DNA from: Planctomycetota bacterium
GTDB lineage: Bacteria; Planctomycetota; JACOTG01
DNA length: 32,248 nt
Direction: 5' to 3'
Assembly (NCBI GenBank): GCA_016178505.1
Contig: JACOTG010000013.1
Location: 1 to 32,248, forward strand
This document shows positions 8,239 through 16,179 of this stretch, piece by piece. Both the position numbers and the translations under genes were made by a program. Under the pieces are notes generated by a model that was not told the DNA's origin, ran no database searches, and saw only the letters and a list, made by a program, of their open reading frames with translations. Each line of letters begins with the position of its first letter. Position 1 is the first letter of the stretch.

Positions 8239-8465
8239 CAGCGCGGGCAATGCAAACCGTGCTCCCCAGTTCACGAGTGGTTGAATGCGACGTGTCCCCC
8301 AGAACCGGAGTCGCGTTCCCACTCTCGTCGCCTGAACGCCCGGAGGTGTGCGAAATCCCCTCGAAACGAATACGCCGTGCGCCGCCGCCCGACGTCGCCG
8401 TGACGCTGGAATCGGGAGTGAACATCCAGAGATGATCCTGACCAGGCAACCCAGTTGTTGCGAAA

Positions 8466-8493
8466 AGTATACGAGGGCGCCGGACATTGTCAA
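8466..8493 (-). promoter_or_regulatory. Sigma-70-type promoter TTGACA-N16-TATACT
   Basis: Reading the minus strand, TTGACA (8493-8488) is followed after 16 bp by TATACT (8471-8466): a consensus -35 and a five-of-six -10. Transcription would begin near 8459 and run into the exported-protein gene with a leader of about 265 nt. Confidence 0.7.
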
Positions 8494-8573
8494 AATGAGC
8501 CAATTCGACGCGGTTTGATCAAGAACGGTATCGGGCCTGGGGGACGGGGCCCGGCCACGTGCGACGTCCCCGC

Positions 8574-8602
8574 TTGACCGGGGTGTCTGATCCGGTTAGT
8601 TT
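8574..8602 (+). promoter_or_regulatory. Possible promoter TTGACC-N17-TAGTTT for the radical SAM gene
   Basis: TTGACC at 8574-8579 and TAGTTT at 8597-8602 are spaced 17 bp apart, upstream of the plus-strand gene at 8694. The -35 matches well, the -10 only weakly (three of six). The rest of 8195-8693 holds the divergent promoter, the leader hairpin and a 6-bp hairpin at 8532-8553. Confidence 0.35.
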
Positions 8603-8693
8603 TCCAACCAGCAAGTGACCTGTTCAGCGCAGGCGTCGTGGGGACCGATAAGAAGATCAACCGACCGAGTCACCTAGCCCAAAGGGGACTTTC

Positions 8694-10049
8694 ATGCACG
8701 TTCTGTTCGTGAACTACTCCTTCGATCGCCGATTTCATGCCGGCGTCGCCGCACTGTCGTCTTTCATCAAGCGCGAAGGTCACACGTCGTCGTTGATCAC
8801 CTACGACGCGAAGATGTCCGAGGACGACTTCAAAGAGCGCATTCGCACGGCAAAGCCGGACGTCGTCGCGTTCACCGTGATGACCTACCAATGGAACCCA
8901 GTGAAGCATCTTCTGCCGCTGGTGAAGGAGGTCACGGACGTTCCGATCGTGTGCGGCGGATATCATCCCACGCTCTATCCCGAGGACGTCATCAGCCATC
9001 CGGACGTCGACGTCGTTTGTCAGGGAGAAGGCGAGGATCCACTCCTGGATTTCCTGAAGGCGTGGGAAAGCAAAGGCGACATCTACCGCATCCAGAACCT
9101 CCTCGTGAAGGAGCGAAAAGCGGCAAACGTGGCCACGATTCACCGCAACCCGATTCGCCGCCTTCGTGAGAACCTCGACGAGTACCCGTTCTGGGATCGC
9201 GAGGTCTTCGACTACGATTCGATGCTCAAGCAGCGAGGCGCCGGAACGTTGTCGCACACTCGGTTCACGATGGCCGTCGGTGCTGGTCGCGGGTGCCCCG
9301 ACCAATGCACGTATTGCAGCGCGCCGGCGTTGAACCGCTTTTATCGAGCTAAGGGAAAGTTCATCCGCAAACGTTCGCCCGAGCACGTCGTTGCCGAAAT
9401 GAAGGAGCTCGTCGAAAGGTATCCGATCAAGTTCTTCGAGTTCTGGGATGAACGCATCGACATCTTCCCCTCGTGGCTCTTCAAGTTCTGCGAGCTATAC
9501 GGCCGCGAGATCGGGCTCCCTTGGTCGGCAGACATGCGAGTCGAGCGCGCCACGAAAGACATCCTCTCGGCGATGGCCAAAGCCGGCTGCTACATGGTTT
9601 GGTTCGGCGTCGAGAACGGCAACGAGGAATACCGGAAGAAGTACCTCAAGCGGTACATGAGCAATCAGCAGATCCTCGACGCCTTCAAGAACTGCCGTGA
9701 CGTCGGCATCGAAACTCTGTCGCTCAACATGCTTGGCTTGCCGTATGAAAGCCCCGAGCAAGCTCGTGAAACGATCGAGCTGAATCGCCAGATGCGGCCG
9801 GACACGGTGCTCTTCTTCACGTACCAGGCGTTCCCGGGAACGGAGTTGGGTGAGCTGGCCGTCCGCGAAGGCTTTGCCCCGATGGAGTCCGTTTACTGGT
9901 ACGAACGCCCCGAGACGTGCCTCGTTCAGGACTCGATGTCCAAGGACGAAATGCAACGGTTGTGGCAGGAATGGCGTGAACTCCAGATGGAACTCGAGGC
10001 CGAGCGACGCGCTCGCGGTTCGATCGTCTTCGAGATCGACGCGGACTGA
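8694..10049 (+). CDS. B12-binding domain radical SAM protein
   Basis: 451 residues. Residues 1-125 form a Rossmann-like cobalamin-binding domain: MHVLFVNYSF, PDVVAFTVMTY, VPIVCGGYHPTLYPE at 83-97, and GEGE at 111-114. No DxHxxG motif is visible, so B12 may bind base-on or not at all. The radical SAM core starts near 190, with cysteines C201, C205 and C208 in CPDQCTYC for the 4Fe-4S cluster. Further core strands are recognisable as FEFWDERIDIF, WSADMRVE, WFGVENGNEEY and LNMLGLPYESPEQ. The group includes methyltransferases and ring-forming enzymes; the substrate cannot be inferred. AAGGGG six bases before the ATG supports the start. It stands alone between its own leader and a strong terminator, with no obvious pathway partner. 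Confidence 0.9.
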   Translation: MHVLFVNYSFDRRFHAGVAALSSFIKREGHTSSLITYDAKMSEDDFKERIRTAKPDVVAFTVMTYQWNPVKHLLPLVKEVTDVPIVCGGYHPTLYPEDVISHPDVDVVCQGEGEDPLLDFLKAWESKGDIYRIQNLLVKERKAANVATIHRNPIRRLRENLDEYPFWDREVFDYDSMLKQRGAGTLSHTRFTMAVGAGRGCPDQCTYCSAPALNRFYRAKGKFIRKRSPEHVVAEMKELVERYPIKFFEFWDERIDIFPSWLFKFCELYGREIGLPWSADMRVERATKDILSAMAKAGCYMVWFGVENGNEEYRKKYLKRYMSNQQILDAFKNCRDVGIETLSLNMLGLPYESPEQARETIELNRQMRPDTVLFFTYQAFPGTELGELAVREGFAPMESVYWYERPETCLVQDSMSKDEMQRLWQEWRELQMELEAERRARGSIVFEIDAD

Positions 10050-10070
10050 ACGACGCCCTGACGAGAAACC

Positions 10071-10109
10071 AAACGGGCCGATTCCTTCAAGCAGGAATCG
10101 GCCCGTTTT
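10071..10109 (+). terminator. Strong Rho-independent terminator
   Basis: A 16-bp perfect stem, AAACGGGCCGATTCCT (10071-10086) with its complement (10093-10108), a 6-nt loop and a T run (10106-10109). It lies 22 bp after the radical SAM stop. Because the left arm starts with AAA, the minus-strand transcript also ends in U residues, so it probably serves the convergent HEAT-gene operon as well. Confidence 0.92.
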
Positions 10110-10145
10110 CGTGTTCTGGATTCGTCGGGAATCCTCAGGCTTCGG

Positions 10146-12437
10146 TCACTGACCCGACTTCCCGGCGGGAGGAGTTATCGGCTTGTCGACAGCGGGCTTC
10201 GGCTTTAGAAATCTCTTTCGCGGCGTGAAGTCCTTGCCCTTTTCGCCCCACCACTTCTCCCACGCCTGGATCGCTGCATCGCGAGCCGTCGCGCTCGCGT
10301 TGGCTTCGTAACCGAAGTCCTTTCCGCCGGTCGCCTCACTCGTGAGGTCGCGGAGCGCCATGAATGCTTCGTCGCGTACCCAAGCTGCCTTGGGGTACTC
10401 CGCCGACCGAACGACCTTCATGTATTCCACGAGCGTTGGGATTCCCGATGGATCGCCAAGGCGACCGAGCGCATAGGCGATCGCGATTTTCGCGTGCGGT
10501 TCTTTTTCGCTCGCAAAGGCGGCCTTGAGATCCGGAAGCAGAACAGCGGCTTCGTCCTCGTACAGCTTCGAGTCGAACGCGCCAAGACCGCCCGCAGCGA
10601 GCCGGCGAACTACCGGCGACGCATCTTTCAACAGCTTGCGAAGCGCCGGTATCAATTGGCGATCGACACGACCTGCGAGAATCGAGGCCGCCGAAATCCG
10701 CGCAGCGCCAGTGAGCTCGGGAAGTGCGCTCAAGAGCGCCGGGCAGCCGTACAGTCGGTTGGATTGCGACAGCATTTCTTCCGCCTTCGCACGCTTCTCG
10801 ATCGCCGGATCGCCTAGGTCATGGATCGCGTCTTTCAGGATTTGCTTGTTCGAGCCGACGGGAACGGCGAACTGATCGGCATTTCGCAGCGCGTTCGAAT
10901 CTATGGTGACGGTGTCTTTCTGCTTGTCCCAGAAGTCTCTCCAACGTGCGACGGCTGCGGCTCGATCGGACTCCGCGGATTCGGCGTCGAACCCGTAATA
11001 CCGGCCGACTCCCACGACGAGCGTCATGTCCGCTTCACGACGAACCGCGATGTCGGGATCCGATAGACAATCGATGAGGATGGGCACGCCGGCCGTCTTG
11101 TCGCCGCGCAAGAGCGCGCCGCCGACCGCGACCTTCTCGGTCCCGCTCGCGCCATCGAGGGCCTTCGACATCTGATCGATCAAGGCCACCGATTCGTCGT
11201 CCTTCATTCTGCCGAGAGCGCGAGCGGCGGCGGCATGCTGCGACCGATCGGGGCTGGTTGCCTTCTCCTTGAGAATCGGAGCGAGATCCTTCGGTGCAAG
11301 AATCGTAAGTGCCTTGAAGGCCAATTCCAGGTCTTCCGGTGACGTCTGAGTCTTCAGCATCTCGAGGAGCGCAGGCCCTGCCTCAAACGCCTTCGACTCC
11401 GACAAGATGCTGATCGCCTCGCGTCGCAACGCGGCATCGGGCGACGCAATGGCGGCGACGAGCGGTGAGCGTCCAGCCGTTCCCATTCGCGAAAGCACTT
11501 CCGCGGCGCGCTCCGAGTTGGGTCCACCGAGTTCGCGCATCAGGTACGGAATGGCGATGCCTTCGAGCTTCGCAAGCACGCGCTGGGCGTCCCTCTTCGA
11601 CTCGTCGTCGTCCGACCAGATCGCCTTCAGGAAATCCTGCATCGCGGAGTCGAGTTCGGGACCGGCCTTCTCGATCTCGTTCTTCAGTCGAATGGCGTCG
11701 CCGTGCGATGCCCACCATCCCGAGAGGTTCTTGTCTTTCTCGGTGAACGTGGTCGGCGGGGGCTCCGAAAGGACCTCGTTCAACGTCGCCAGCGCTTCGC
11801 GACTTCCGGCGTTGCCTTGGATGTTCGCGACTTGGACGAGCGGCTCGATTCCCGCTCGGCATCCGAGACGACACAGCGCCGCGCCGAGCGCGACGCGGTC
11901 CCGCGGTTGCACCGCCGTGATCAGCGCTCGGACGAGTGGCACGATCGACGACTGATCGCCGAGTGCCGCGAGCCCGGGTGCGGCAGCAATCGGCTTCGTC
12001 TTGGAGAGATCTCGAAGCCCCACCAACGCCGACTTTTCACCGATCGCCCCGAGCGCGCCCGCAGCCTCACGCAGGACGAATTCGGCGGTCTCCGTTCGAA
12101 GGAGTTCACTGAGCGGAGTCACCGCTTCGTTGGCACGAAGCTCCCCCAGAAGTCGGGTTGCCCAGAATCGGCGCAACGCGCTGTCGCTCTTGAGCGCCGC
12201 GACGAGGTCGGGAATTCCTGCGGCGCCCTTCTCCCGCGCAGACTTGAGCGCGGCGTCGCGCACCGCCGGGTCGGCATCTGCGAGCTTGACGATCCAGTCG
12301 GGTCCGGCGGCAGTCTGGCCCGCGTCTGCGCCCGATGTCGCCGGCGCGGCGAGGACGGCCGACGACAGGCCCACGATGACGACGAGGGCGCAGACGCCTC
12401 TCTTCCAATACCCCTCCACCATTGCCTCCATTCTCAT
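10146..12437 (-). CDS. Secreted HEAT-repeat protein with recurring W-rich motif
   Basis: 763 residues. A signal peptide (KRGVCALVVIVGLSSAVLAAPA, about residues 13-33) is followed by alpha-helical HEAT or PBS-lyase-like repeats over nearly the whole length, for example DPAVRDAALKSAREKG at 56-71 and DASPVVRRLAAGGLGAF at 605-621. A W-rich signature occurs at 479-505 (YYGFDAES...RWRDFWDK) and again at 708-733 (FGYEANAS...WEKWWGEK), with a shorter relative, GWWASHGD, at 240-247. The likely role is a periplasmic or surface protein-protein scaffold. The start at 12437 overlaps the upstream stop as ATGA; ATG 12431 and ATG 12422 are alternatives. Last gene of the long operon, ending 38 bp from the shared terminator. 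Confidence 0.85.
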   Translation of the reverse strand: MRMEAMVEGYWKRGVCALVVIVGLSSAVLAAPATSGADAGQTAAGPDWIVKLADADPAVRDAALKSAREKGAAGIPDLVAALKSDSALRRFWATRLLGELRANEAVTPLSELLRTETAEFVLREAAGALGAIGEKSALVGLRDLSKTKPIAAAPGLAALGDQSSIVPLVRALITAVQPRDRVALGAALCRLGCRAGIEPLVQVANIQGNAGSREALATLNEVLSEPPPTTFTEKDKNLSGWWASHGDAIRLKNEIEKAGPELDSAMQDFLKAIWSDDDESKRDAQRVLAKLEGIAIPYLMRELGGPNSERAAEVLSRMGTAGRSPLVAAIASPDAALRREAISILSESKAFEAGPALLEMLKTQTSPEDLELAFKALTILAPKDLAPILKEKATSPDRSQHAAAARALGRMKDDESVALIDQMSKALDGASGTEKVAVGGALLRGDKTAGVPILIDCLSDPDIAVRREADMTLVVGVGRYYGFDAESAESDRAAAVARWRDFWDKQKDTVTIDSNALRNADQFAVPVGSNKQILKDAIHDLGDPAIEKRAKAEEMLSQSNRLYGCPALLSALPELTGAARISAASILAGRVDRQLIPALRKLLKDASPVVRRLAAGGLGAFDSKLYEDEAAVLLPDLKAAFASEKEPHAKIAIAYALGRLGDPSGIPTLVEYMKVVRSAEYPKAAWVRDEAFMALRDLTSEATGGKDFGYEANASATARDAAIQAWEKWWGEKGKDFTPRKRFLKPKPAVDKPITPPAGKSGQ

Positions 12438-13720
12438 CTTCCCTTGGCCAAGATCCTCGCGAAGCGCGGATCGCTTCGAACGGAATCCAAATCGCGATCT
12501 TTGTCGATCCACCCATAGTCCCGAAAACCCGAGTCGATCGCCATTTCGAGTTCTCGAAGCGCCGACTCCACGTCATTGCGCTGAGCGTGAATGCACGCGA
12601 GATTGTAGTGCGTCAGGTTCAGCAGTCCCGTCGAGACGTCCTTGCCGCGATTCAAACGCTCGAGGTTCTTGACGACGATGCCGTATTGCCGAATGGCGTC
12701 GTCGAACATGTGGACTTGGTTGTACGAGTAGGCGAGTTCCCACTCCGCTTGGTTCAACATCTCGAGATAATGCAGGATTCCTTTGTCCGTCGCCTGATCG
12801 GCGCGGTCCCAAAGCGAGCCGTAGATCCGTTCGAGCATCGCGATGTCGTCGAGCCGCCGGTCGATGGTGTTCTTTTGTTTCGATTCGAGATCGCGAAACG
12901 GCCGCTCCTCACCGAGGCGATACAGCGTGAACGCGATTGCTTTTCTGAGCTCTTCCTCCTGATCGAGGGTGTCGGCGAGCCGCGCCGGGTTGAGGATCCT
13001 CAACTCGAGGCGATTTCCGAATGGAAAGTCCGGCTCGTTGTACGCGTCGAAGAGTCGCGACGCCGCATCCGCATCGCGGAGATCGCCGAACGCTCGGACG
13101 GCGAGCGTCTTGGCGAGCGCACTGTATCCGCTTCCGAACACCACTTCGAACAAGGGGTCGCGTGCATCGCCGCCAAGGGGCACGAGCTCCCGGAACGGGT
13201 CACGGAAGAATCCCTTTACCTCCCCGTTGAAGCCCGTGACCGTCAGCGCGACGGACTCGAGGCACGAGGAGACCTTCTCGCGTGCAAATGTCGCGGCGGC
13301 GTCGGTGTCGACCGCCCCGCGATCCCGGGCCGCCTTTACCGCCGTGATTCCCTCGGTGCCGAGCATTGCGATCGCCCTCGCGATGGCACGACGAACGCTT
13401 GGGCTTCGCTCCGCGCCGAGCGCGTTCACGAGCGTGCCGATCGTCTCCGGATCCCGGTGGCGGCCGAGAGCCAGAGCGGCCTCGGCGCGAAGGCGATAAT
13501 CGGACGGATCGCGAAGCGCGCGTTCCGCGGCGATGCGACCCGTTTCGCCTTCGCCGAAGCCGCTTCGCTCGGCAGTCTGGCGCTCCACGAAGAACGGACT
13601 CGTCAGCGATGCCGAACGGTCGAAGTGCGTTGCCGCAAGGCATGAGGCGGATCCAATGAAGGCCACGACCGCGATGACGAGCCATCGACGCCGAATCATG
13701 CGATCACTCCGTCGATTCAT
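12434..13720 (-). CDS. Exported HEAT/TPR-repeat protein
   Basis: 428 residues. The N-terminus, MNRRSDRMIRRRWLVIAVVAFIG followed by SASCLAA, is a signal peptide; the Cys suggests a possible lipoprotein, but the box lacks Leu at -3. Residues 60-160 carry HEAT-like repeats (YRLRAEAALALGRHRDPETIGTLV). The C-terminal half contains TPR-like helices (THYNLACIHAQRNDVESAL) and a closing DLDSVRSDPRF segment typical of TPR proteins. It is probably a scaffold in the periplasm or outer envelope. ATG 13720 has GGGAGG ten bases upstream; a GTG at 13741 and an ATG at 13699 are alternatives. It overlaps the HEAT gene downstream by 4 bp, suggesting coupled translation and a shared role. Confidence 0.82.
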   Translation of the reverse strand: MNRRSDRMIRRRWLVIAVVAFIGSASCLAATHFDRSASLTSPFFVERQTAERSGFGEGETGRIAAERALRDPSDYRLRAEAALALGRHRDPETIGTLVNALGAERSPSVRRAIARAIAMLGTEGITAVKAARDRGAVDTDAAATFAREKVSSCLESVALTVTGFNGEVKGFFRDPFRELVPLGGDARDPLFEVVFGSGYSALAKTLAVRAFGDLRDADAASRLFDAYNEPDFPFGNRLELRILNPARLADTLDQEEELRKAIAFTLYRLGEERPFRDLESKQKNTIDRRLDDIAMLERIYGSLWDRADQATDKGILHYLEMLNQAEWELAYSYNQVHMFDDAIRQYGIVVKNLERLNRGKDVSTGLLNLTHYNLACIHAQRNDVESALRELEMAIDSGFRDYGWIDKDRDLDSVRSDPRFARILAKGR

Positions 13721-13805
13721 GAATGCGAGCCCTCCCCGCACTGCGAGGCAACAGATACCGGGCTCGTGGTTGGAACATTATATCGGCGCTATCCGGGCTC
13801 GTGAG

Positions 13806-15065
13806 TCACCGCTCGACGACACGAAGCCGTGCGAATCGGTGGCGTCCGACTCGCACCAGGACGCCGTCCCGAACCGGTACGTTGGCTTTTTCGTCGGAAA
13901 CGCGCGTCCCGTCGATCTCGACCGCCTTCTGACGCACGAGCGTCCGCGCCTCGCTGTTCGACGTCGCGAACTCGATGGCGACGAGGAGCCGGACGACCCA
14001 GATGGCGCCCTCGCGAAGCTCGCTTCGGGAAAGGTCCACCGCCGGCACGTTCGTCGGAGACTGTCGCTCGGTGAACACGCGGCGAAACTCTTCCGCTTCC
14101 CGTGTTGCCGCTTCGGTGCCATGGAATCGCGCAACGACGTCGCGCGCGAGCAACTCCTTCGATTCCCGCGGATTCGAGTCTGCGCCAACGAACCGTGAAA
14201 TCTCTTCGGCGGACCGATCCGTCAACAGCTCGAAGTACCTGCGCATGAGCGCGTCGGGAATCGACATGACTTTGCCAAACATGTCGCGCGACGGCTCGCG
14301 GATGCCGATGGCATTGCCGTAGCTCTTGCTCATCTTCTGCGAACCGTCGAGCCCCTCGATCAACGGACCGGTCAAGCAGACTTGCGGCTCGTCCCCTTTT
14401 TGCGTCTGGAATTCGCGCCCCACGTGCAGATTGAACGTCTGATCGGTTCCCCCGAGTTCCACGTCGGCTTTCACGACGACGGAGTCCCAGCCTTGCATCA
14501 GGGGATAGAGGAACTCGTGGATCGAAATCGGGGCCTGCTCCGCATGACGCTTGGCGAAGTCGTTGCGGGCAAGCATCTGGCCGACCGTCATCATCGCGGT
14601 GAGCCGAATCACTTCCGCAAAGCTCATCTTTGAAAACCACTCGCCGTTTCGTCGGATCTCGAGCCGCGAGGCGTCGACGATCGCGGAGACCTGTTCGAGG
14701 TAGGTGGCCAGGTTTCGTTCGATCTCGGTCTCGTCGAGTTGTGGCCGAGTCTTGTTGCGGCCCGAGGGATCACCGACCATTGCCGTGTAGGTTCCGATGA
14801 TGAGCACGGCCTGATGCCCGAGATCCTGGAATTCGCGCAGCTTTCGCAGCGGCACGTAATGACCGAGATGCAGATCCGGCGACGTCGGGTCCATTCCCAG
14901 CTTGACCCGGAGGGGATTCCCGGTACGAATCGATCGAAGCAGCTTCCGGCGGAGGTCGTCTTCGGTCCATACCTCGACGGCACGCCGGCGGATGATGGCA
15001 AGTTGTCGTTCGACTTCGGCGCTCTCGCTCGGATCGGCGGTTCGGTCCAGAGTGCTCGACGTCAT
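13806..15065 (-). CDS. tyrS: Tyrosyl-tRNA synthetase
   Basis: 419 residues, a normal length. It charges tRNA-Tyr with tyrosine in the cytoplasm. The class I signatures are intact: HLGH at 66-69 (HIGH motif) and KMSKS at 244-248. GGTDQTFN at 205-212 and DLHLGHYVPLRKLREFQ mark it as TyrRS. A C-terminal S4 RNA-binding domain spans about 350-419 (LVRQKAVEIDGTRVSDEK). The exact KMSKS, rather than KFGKS, suggests the TyrZ-like branch. ATG 15065 overlaps the stop of the lipoprotein gene as ATGA, so the essential synthetase is translationally coupled to a lipoprotein. An 85-bp gap separates it from the HEAT/TPR gene. Confidence 0.97.
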   Translation of the reverse strand: MTSSTLDRTADPSESAEVERQLAIIRRRAVEVWTEDDLRRKLLRSIRTGNPLRVKLGMDPTSPDLHLGHYVPLRKLREFQDLGHQAVLIIGTYTAMVGDPSGRNKTRPQLDETEIERNLATYLEQVSAIVDASRLEIRRNGEWFSKMSFAEVIRLTAMMTVGQMLARNDFAKRHAEQAPISIHEFLYPLMQGWDSVVVKADVELGGTDQTFNLHVGREFQTQKGDEPQVCLTGPLIEGLDGSQKMSKSYGNAIGIREPSRDMFGKVMSIPDALMRRYFELLTDRSAEEISRFVGADSNPRESKELLARDVVARFHGTEAATREAEEFRRVFTERQSPTNVPAVDLSRSELREGAIWVVRLLVAIEFATSNSEARTLVRQKAVEIDGTRVSDEKANVPVRDGVLVRVGRHRFARLRVVER

Positions 15066-16132
15066 CTACCGCCCTCGGAGACGCGCGCTGCGCACCAATT
15101 GCGCCAAGCGTCCGAATCGCTCTGCTCGAAGTCACCGGTCGCAACGCGAAGCGCGGAAACGACGGCGACCTGCGTCTCGGCATCGCCGGGCAGAAGCGCA
15201 TCGCGCAGGATCTCGGCACCGGCCCGAGAGTCCTTCTGCATGAGAAGAAGTGCCGCAAAAAAAATGTGATTCGCGACGTCTGCCCGGCCCCGAACGGCAA
15301 GCGACCGGCGAAGCGTCCCCGCCGGATCGTCGCGGAACGCAGCCGCACCGCGCGGCACCACGTCGGCGGTTGCGTGTCGGAACGCGATCGGCGCGAGGAA
15401 CACAGACTTGCCCATCGAAATCGACAACGGCCACATCGTCGGCTTCACCACGATCCGGCGATACACGACTCGGTCCGGTCGCAGCCGCTCGTCATCGGTC
15501 GGCACCGAGAACCGAAGGGTGAACGAATCCTGCGGAGCGAGCTCGAGATCTTTTCGTACCGGAATCTGTCGATGCCACGAAGTCTCGTACGTCGAGCCTT
15601 GCCGGTCGAACTCGAGATACTCGACTTCGACATCGACGATCGACTGCTCCCGAGGCCCCATTCCGAGGAACCCGGTCGAACGGGATGCCGGGATCGAAAT
15701 CGGCGCTTGGGACCGATTTTGAAGGTGAAGCGCTATCGGAATCGCGTCGCCGAGGACGCCGGAAAAGGGCTCCGCCTCGGCTTCGGCAGAAAACGTGACC
15801 TCTTGGATCTCGGCACGTCGAACGTCCCGGCGCAGGCGGCTGTAGAGTTCTCGGACGTCGGGCGGCACCGCCGACAACGGAATCGACTCCAGGACCTTCG
15901 CAGCCTCGGCAACGTCGCCCGACTGAAACGCCTGATCGACCTCGATGACGGCGCTTCGCGCGTCGTCGGACGACATCGCCGGCGCCGGCGTCTCCGTTGT
16001 TGAAGCATTCCGGTGAATCGGGATGACGACGCGTTCTCCGACCAGACCTCGATCGCGCGTCGCGCAACCCGCGGTCACCAGAACGGCGACGGAGCACCAT
16101 CGGCGCCGTGACCGCGCATCGCTTGAAGTCAC
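15062..16132 (-). CDS. Unrecognised lipoprotein
   Basis: 356 residues. A short signal ends in a clear lipobox, VTAGC, with Cys at residue 23, so the protein is probably lipidated and anchored in the envelope. A helical stretch (about 55-115, AEAAKVLESIPLSAVPPDVRELYSRL) resembles a TPR-like unit. It is followed by a beta-sandwich-like domain (about 125-265) with phrases such as IPIALHLQNRSQAPISIPAS and DSFTLRFSVPTDD, reminiscent of domains that hold paired strands. A helical C-terminus follows. I do not recognise the family. The start is GTG 16132, with AAAGGA eight bases upstream. The gene lies between rpsA and tyrS and ends with an ATGA overlap into tyrS. Confidence 0.78.
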   Translation of the reverse strand: MTSSDARSRRRWCSVAVLVTAGCATRDRGLVGERVVIPIHRNASTTETPAPAMSSDDARSAVIEVDQAFQSGDVAEAAKVLESIPLSAVPPDVRELYSRLRRDVRRAEIQEVTFSAEAEAEPFSGVLGDAIPIALHLQNRSQAPISIPASRSTGFLGMGPREQSIVDVEVEYLEFDRQGSTYETSWHRQIPVRKDLELAPQDSFTLRFSVPTDDERLRPDRVVYRRIVVKPTMWPLSISMGKSVFLAPIAFRHATADVVPRGAAAFRDDPAGTLRRSLAVRGRADVANHIFFAALLLMQKDSRAGAEILRDALLPGDAETQVAVVSALRVATGDFEQSDSDAWRNWCAARVSEGGR

Positions 16133-16179
16133 GGAAGACGTCCTTTCCTGGCAGTCCCGTACGTCGGGACGGACGCGCG

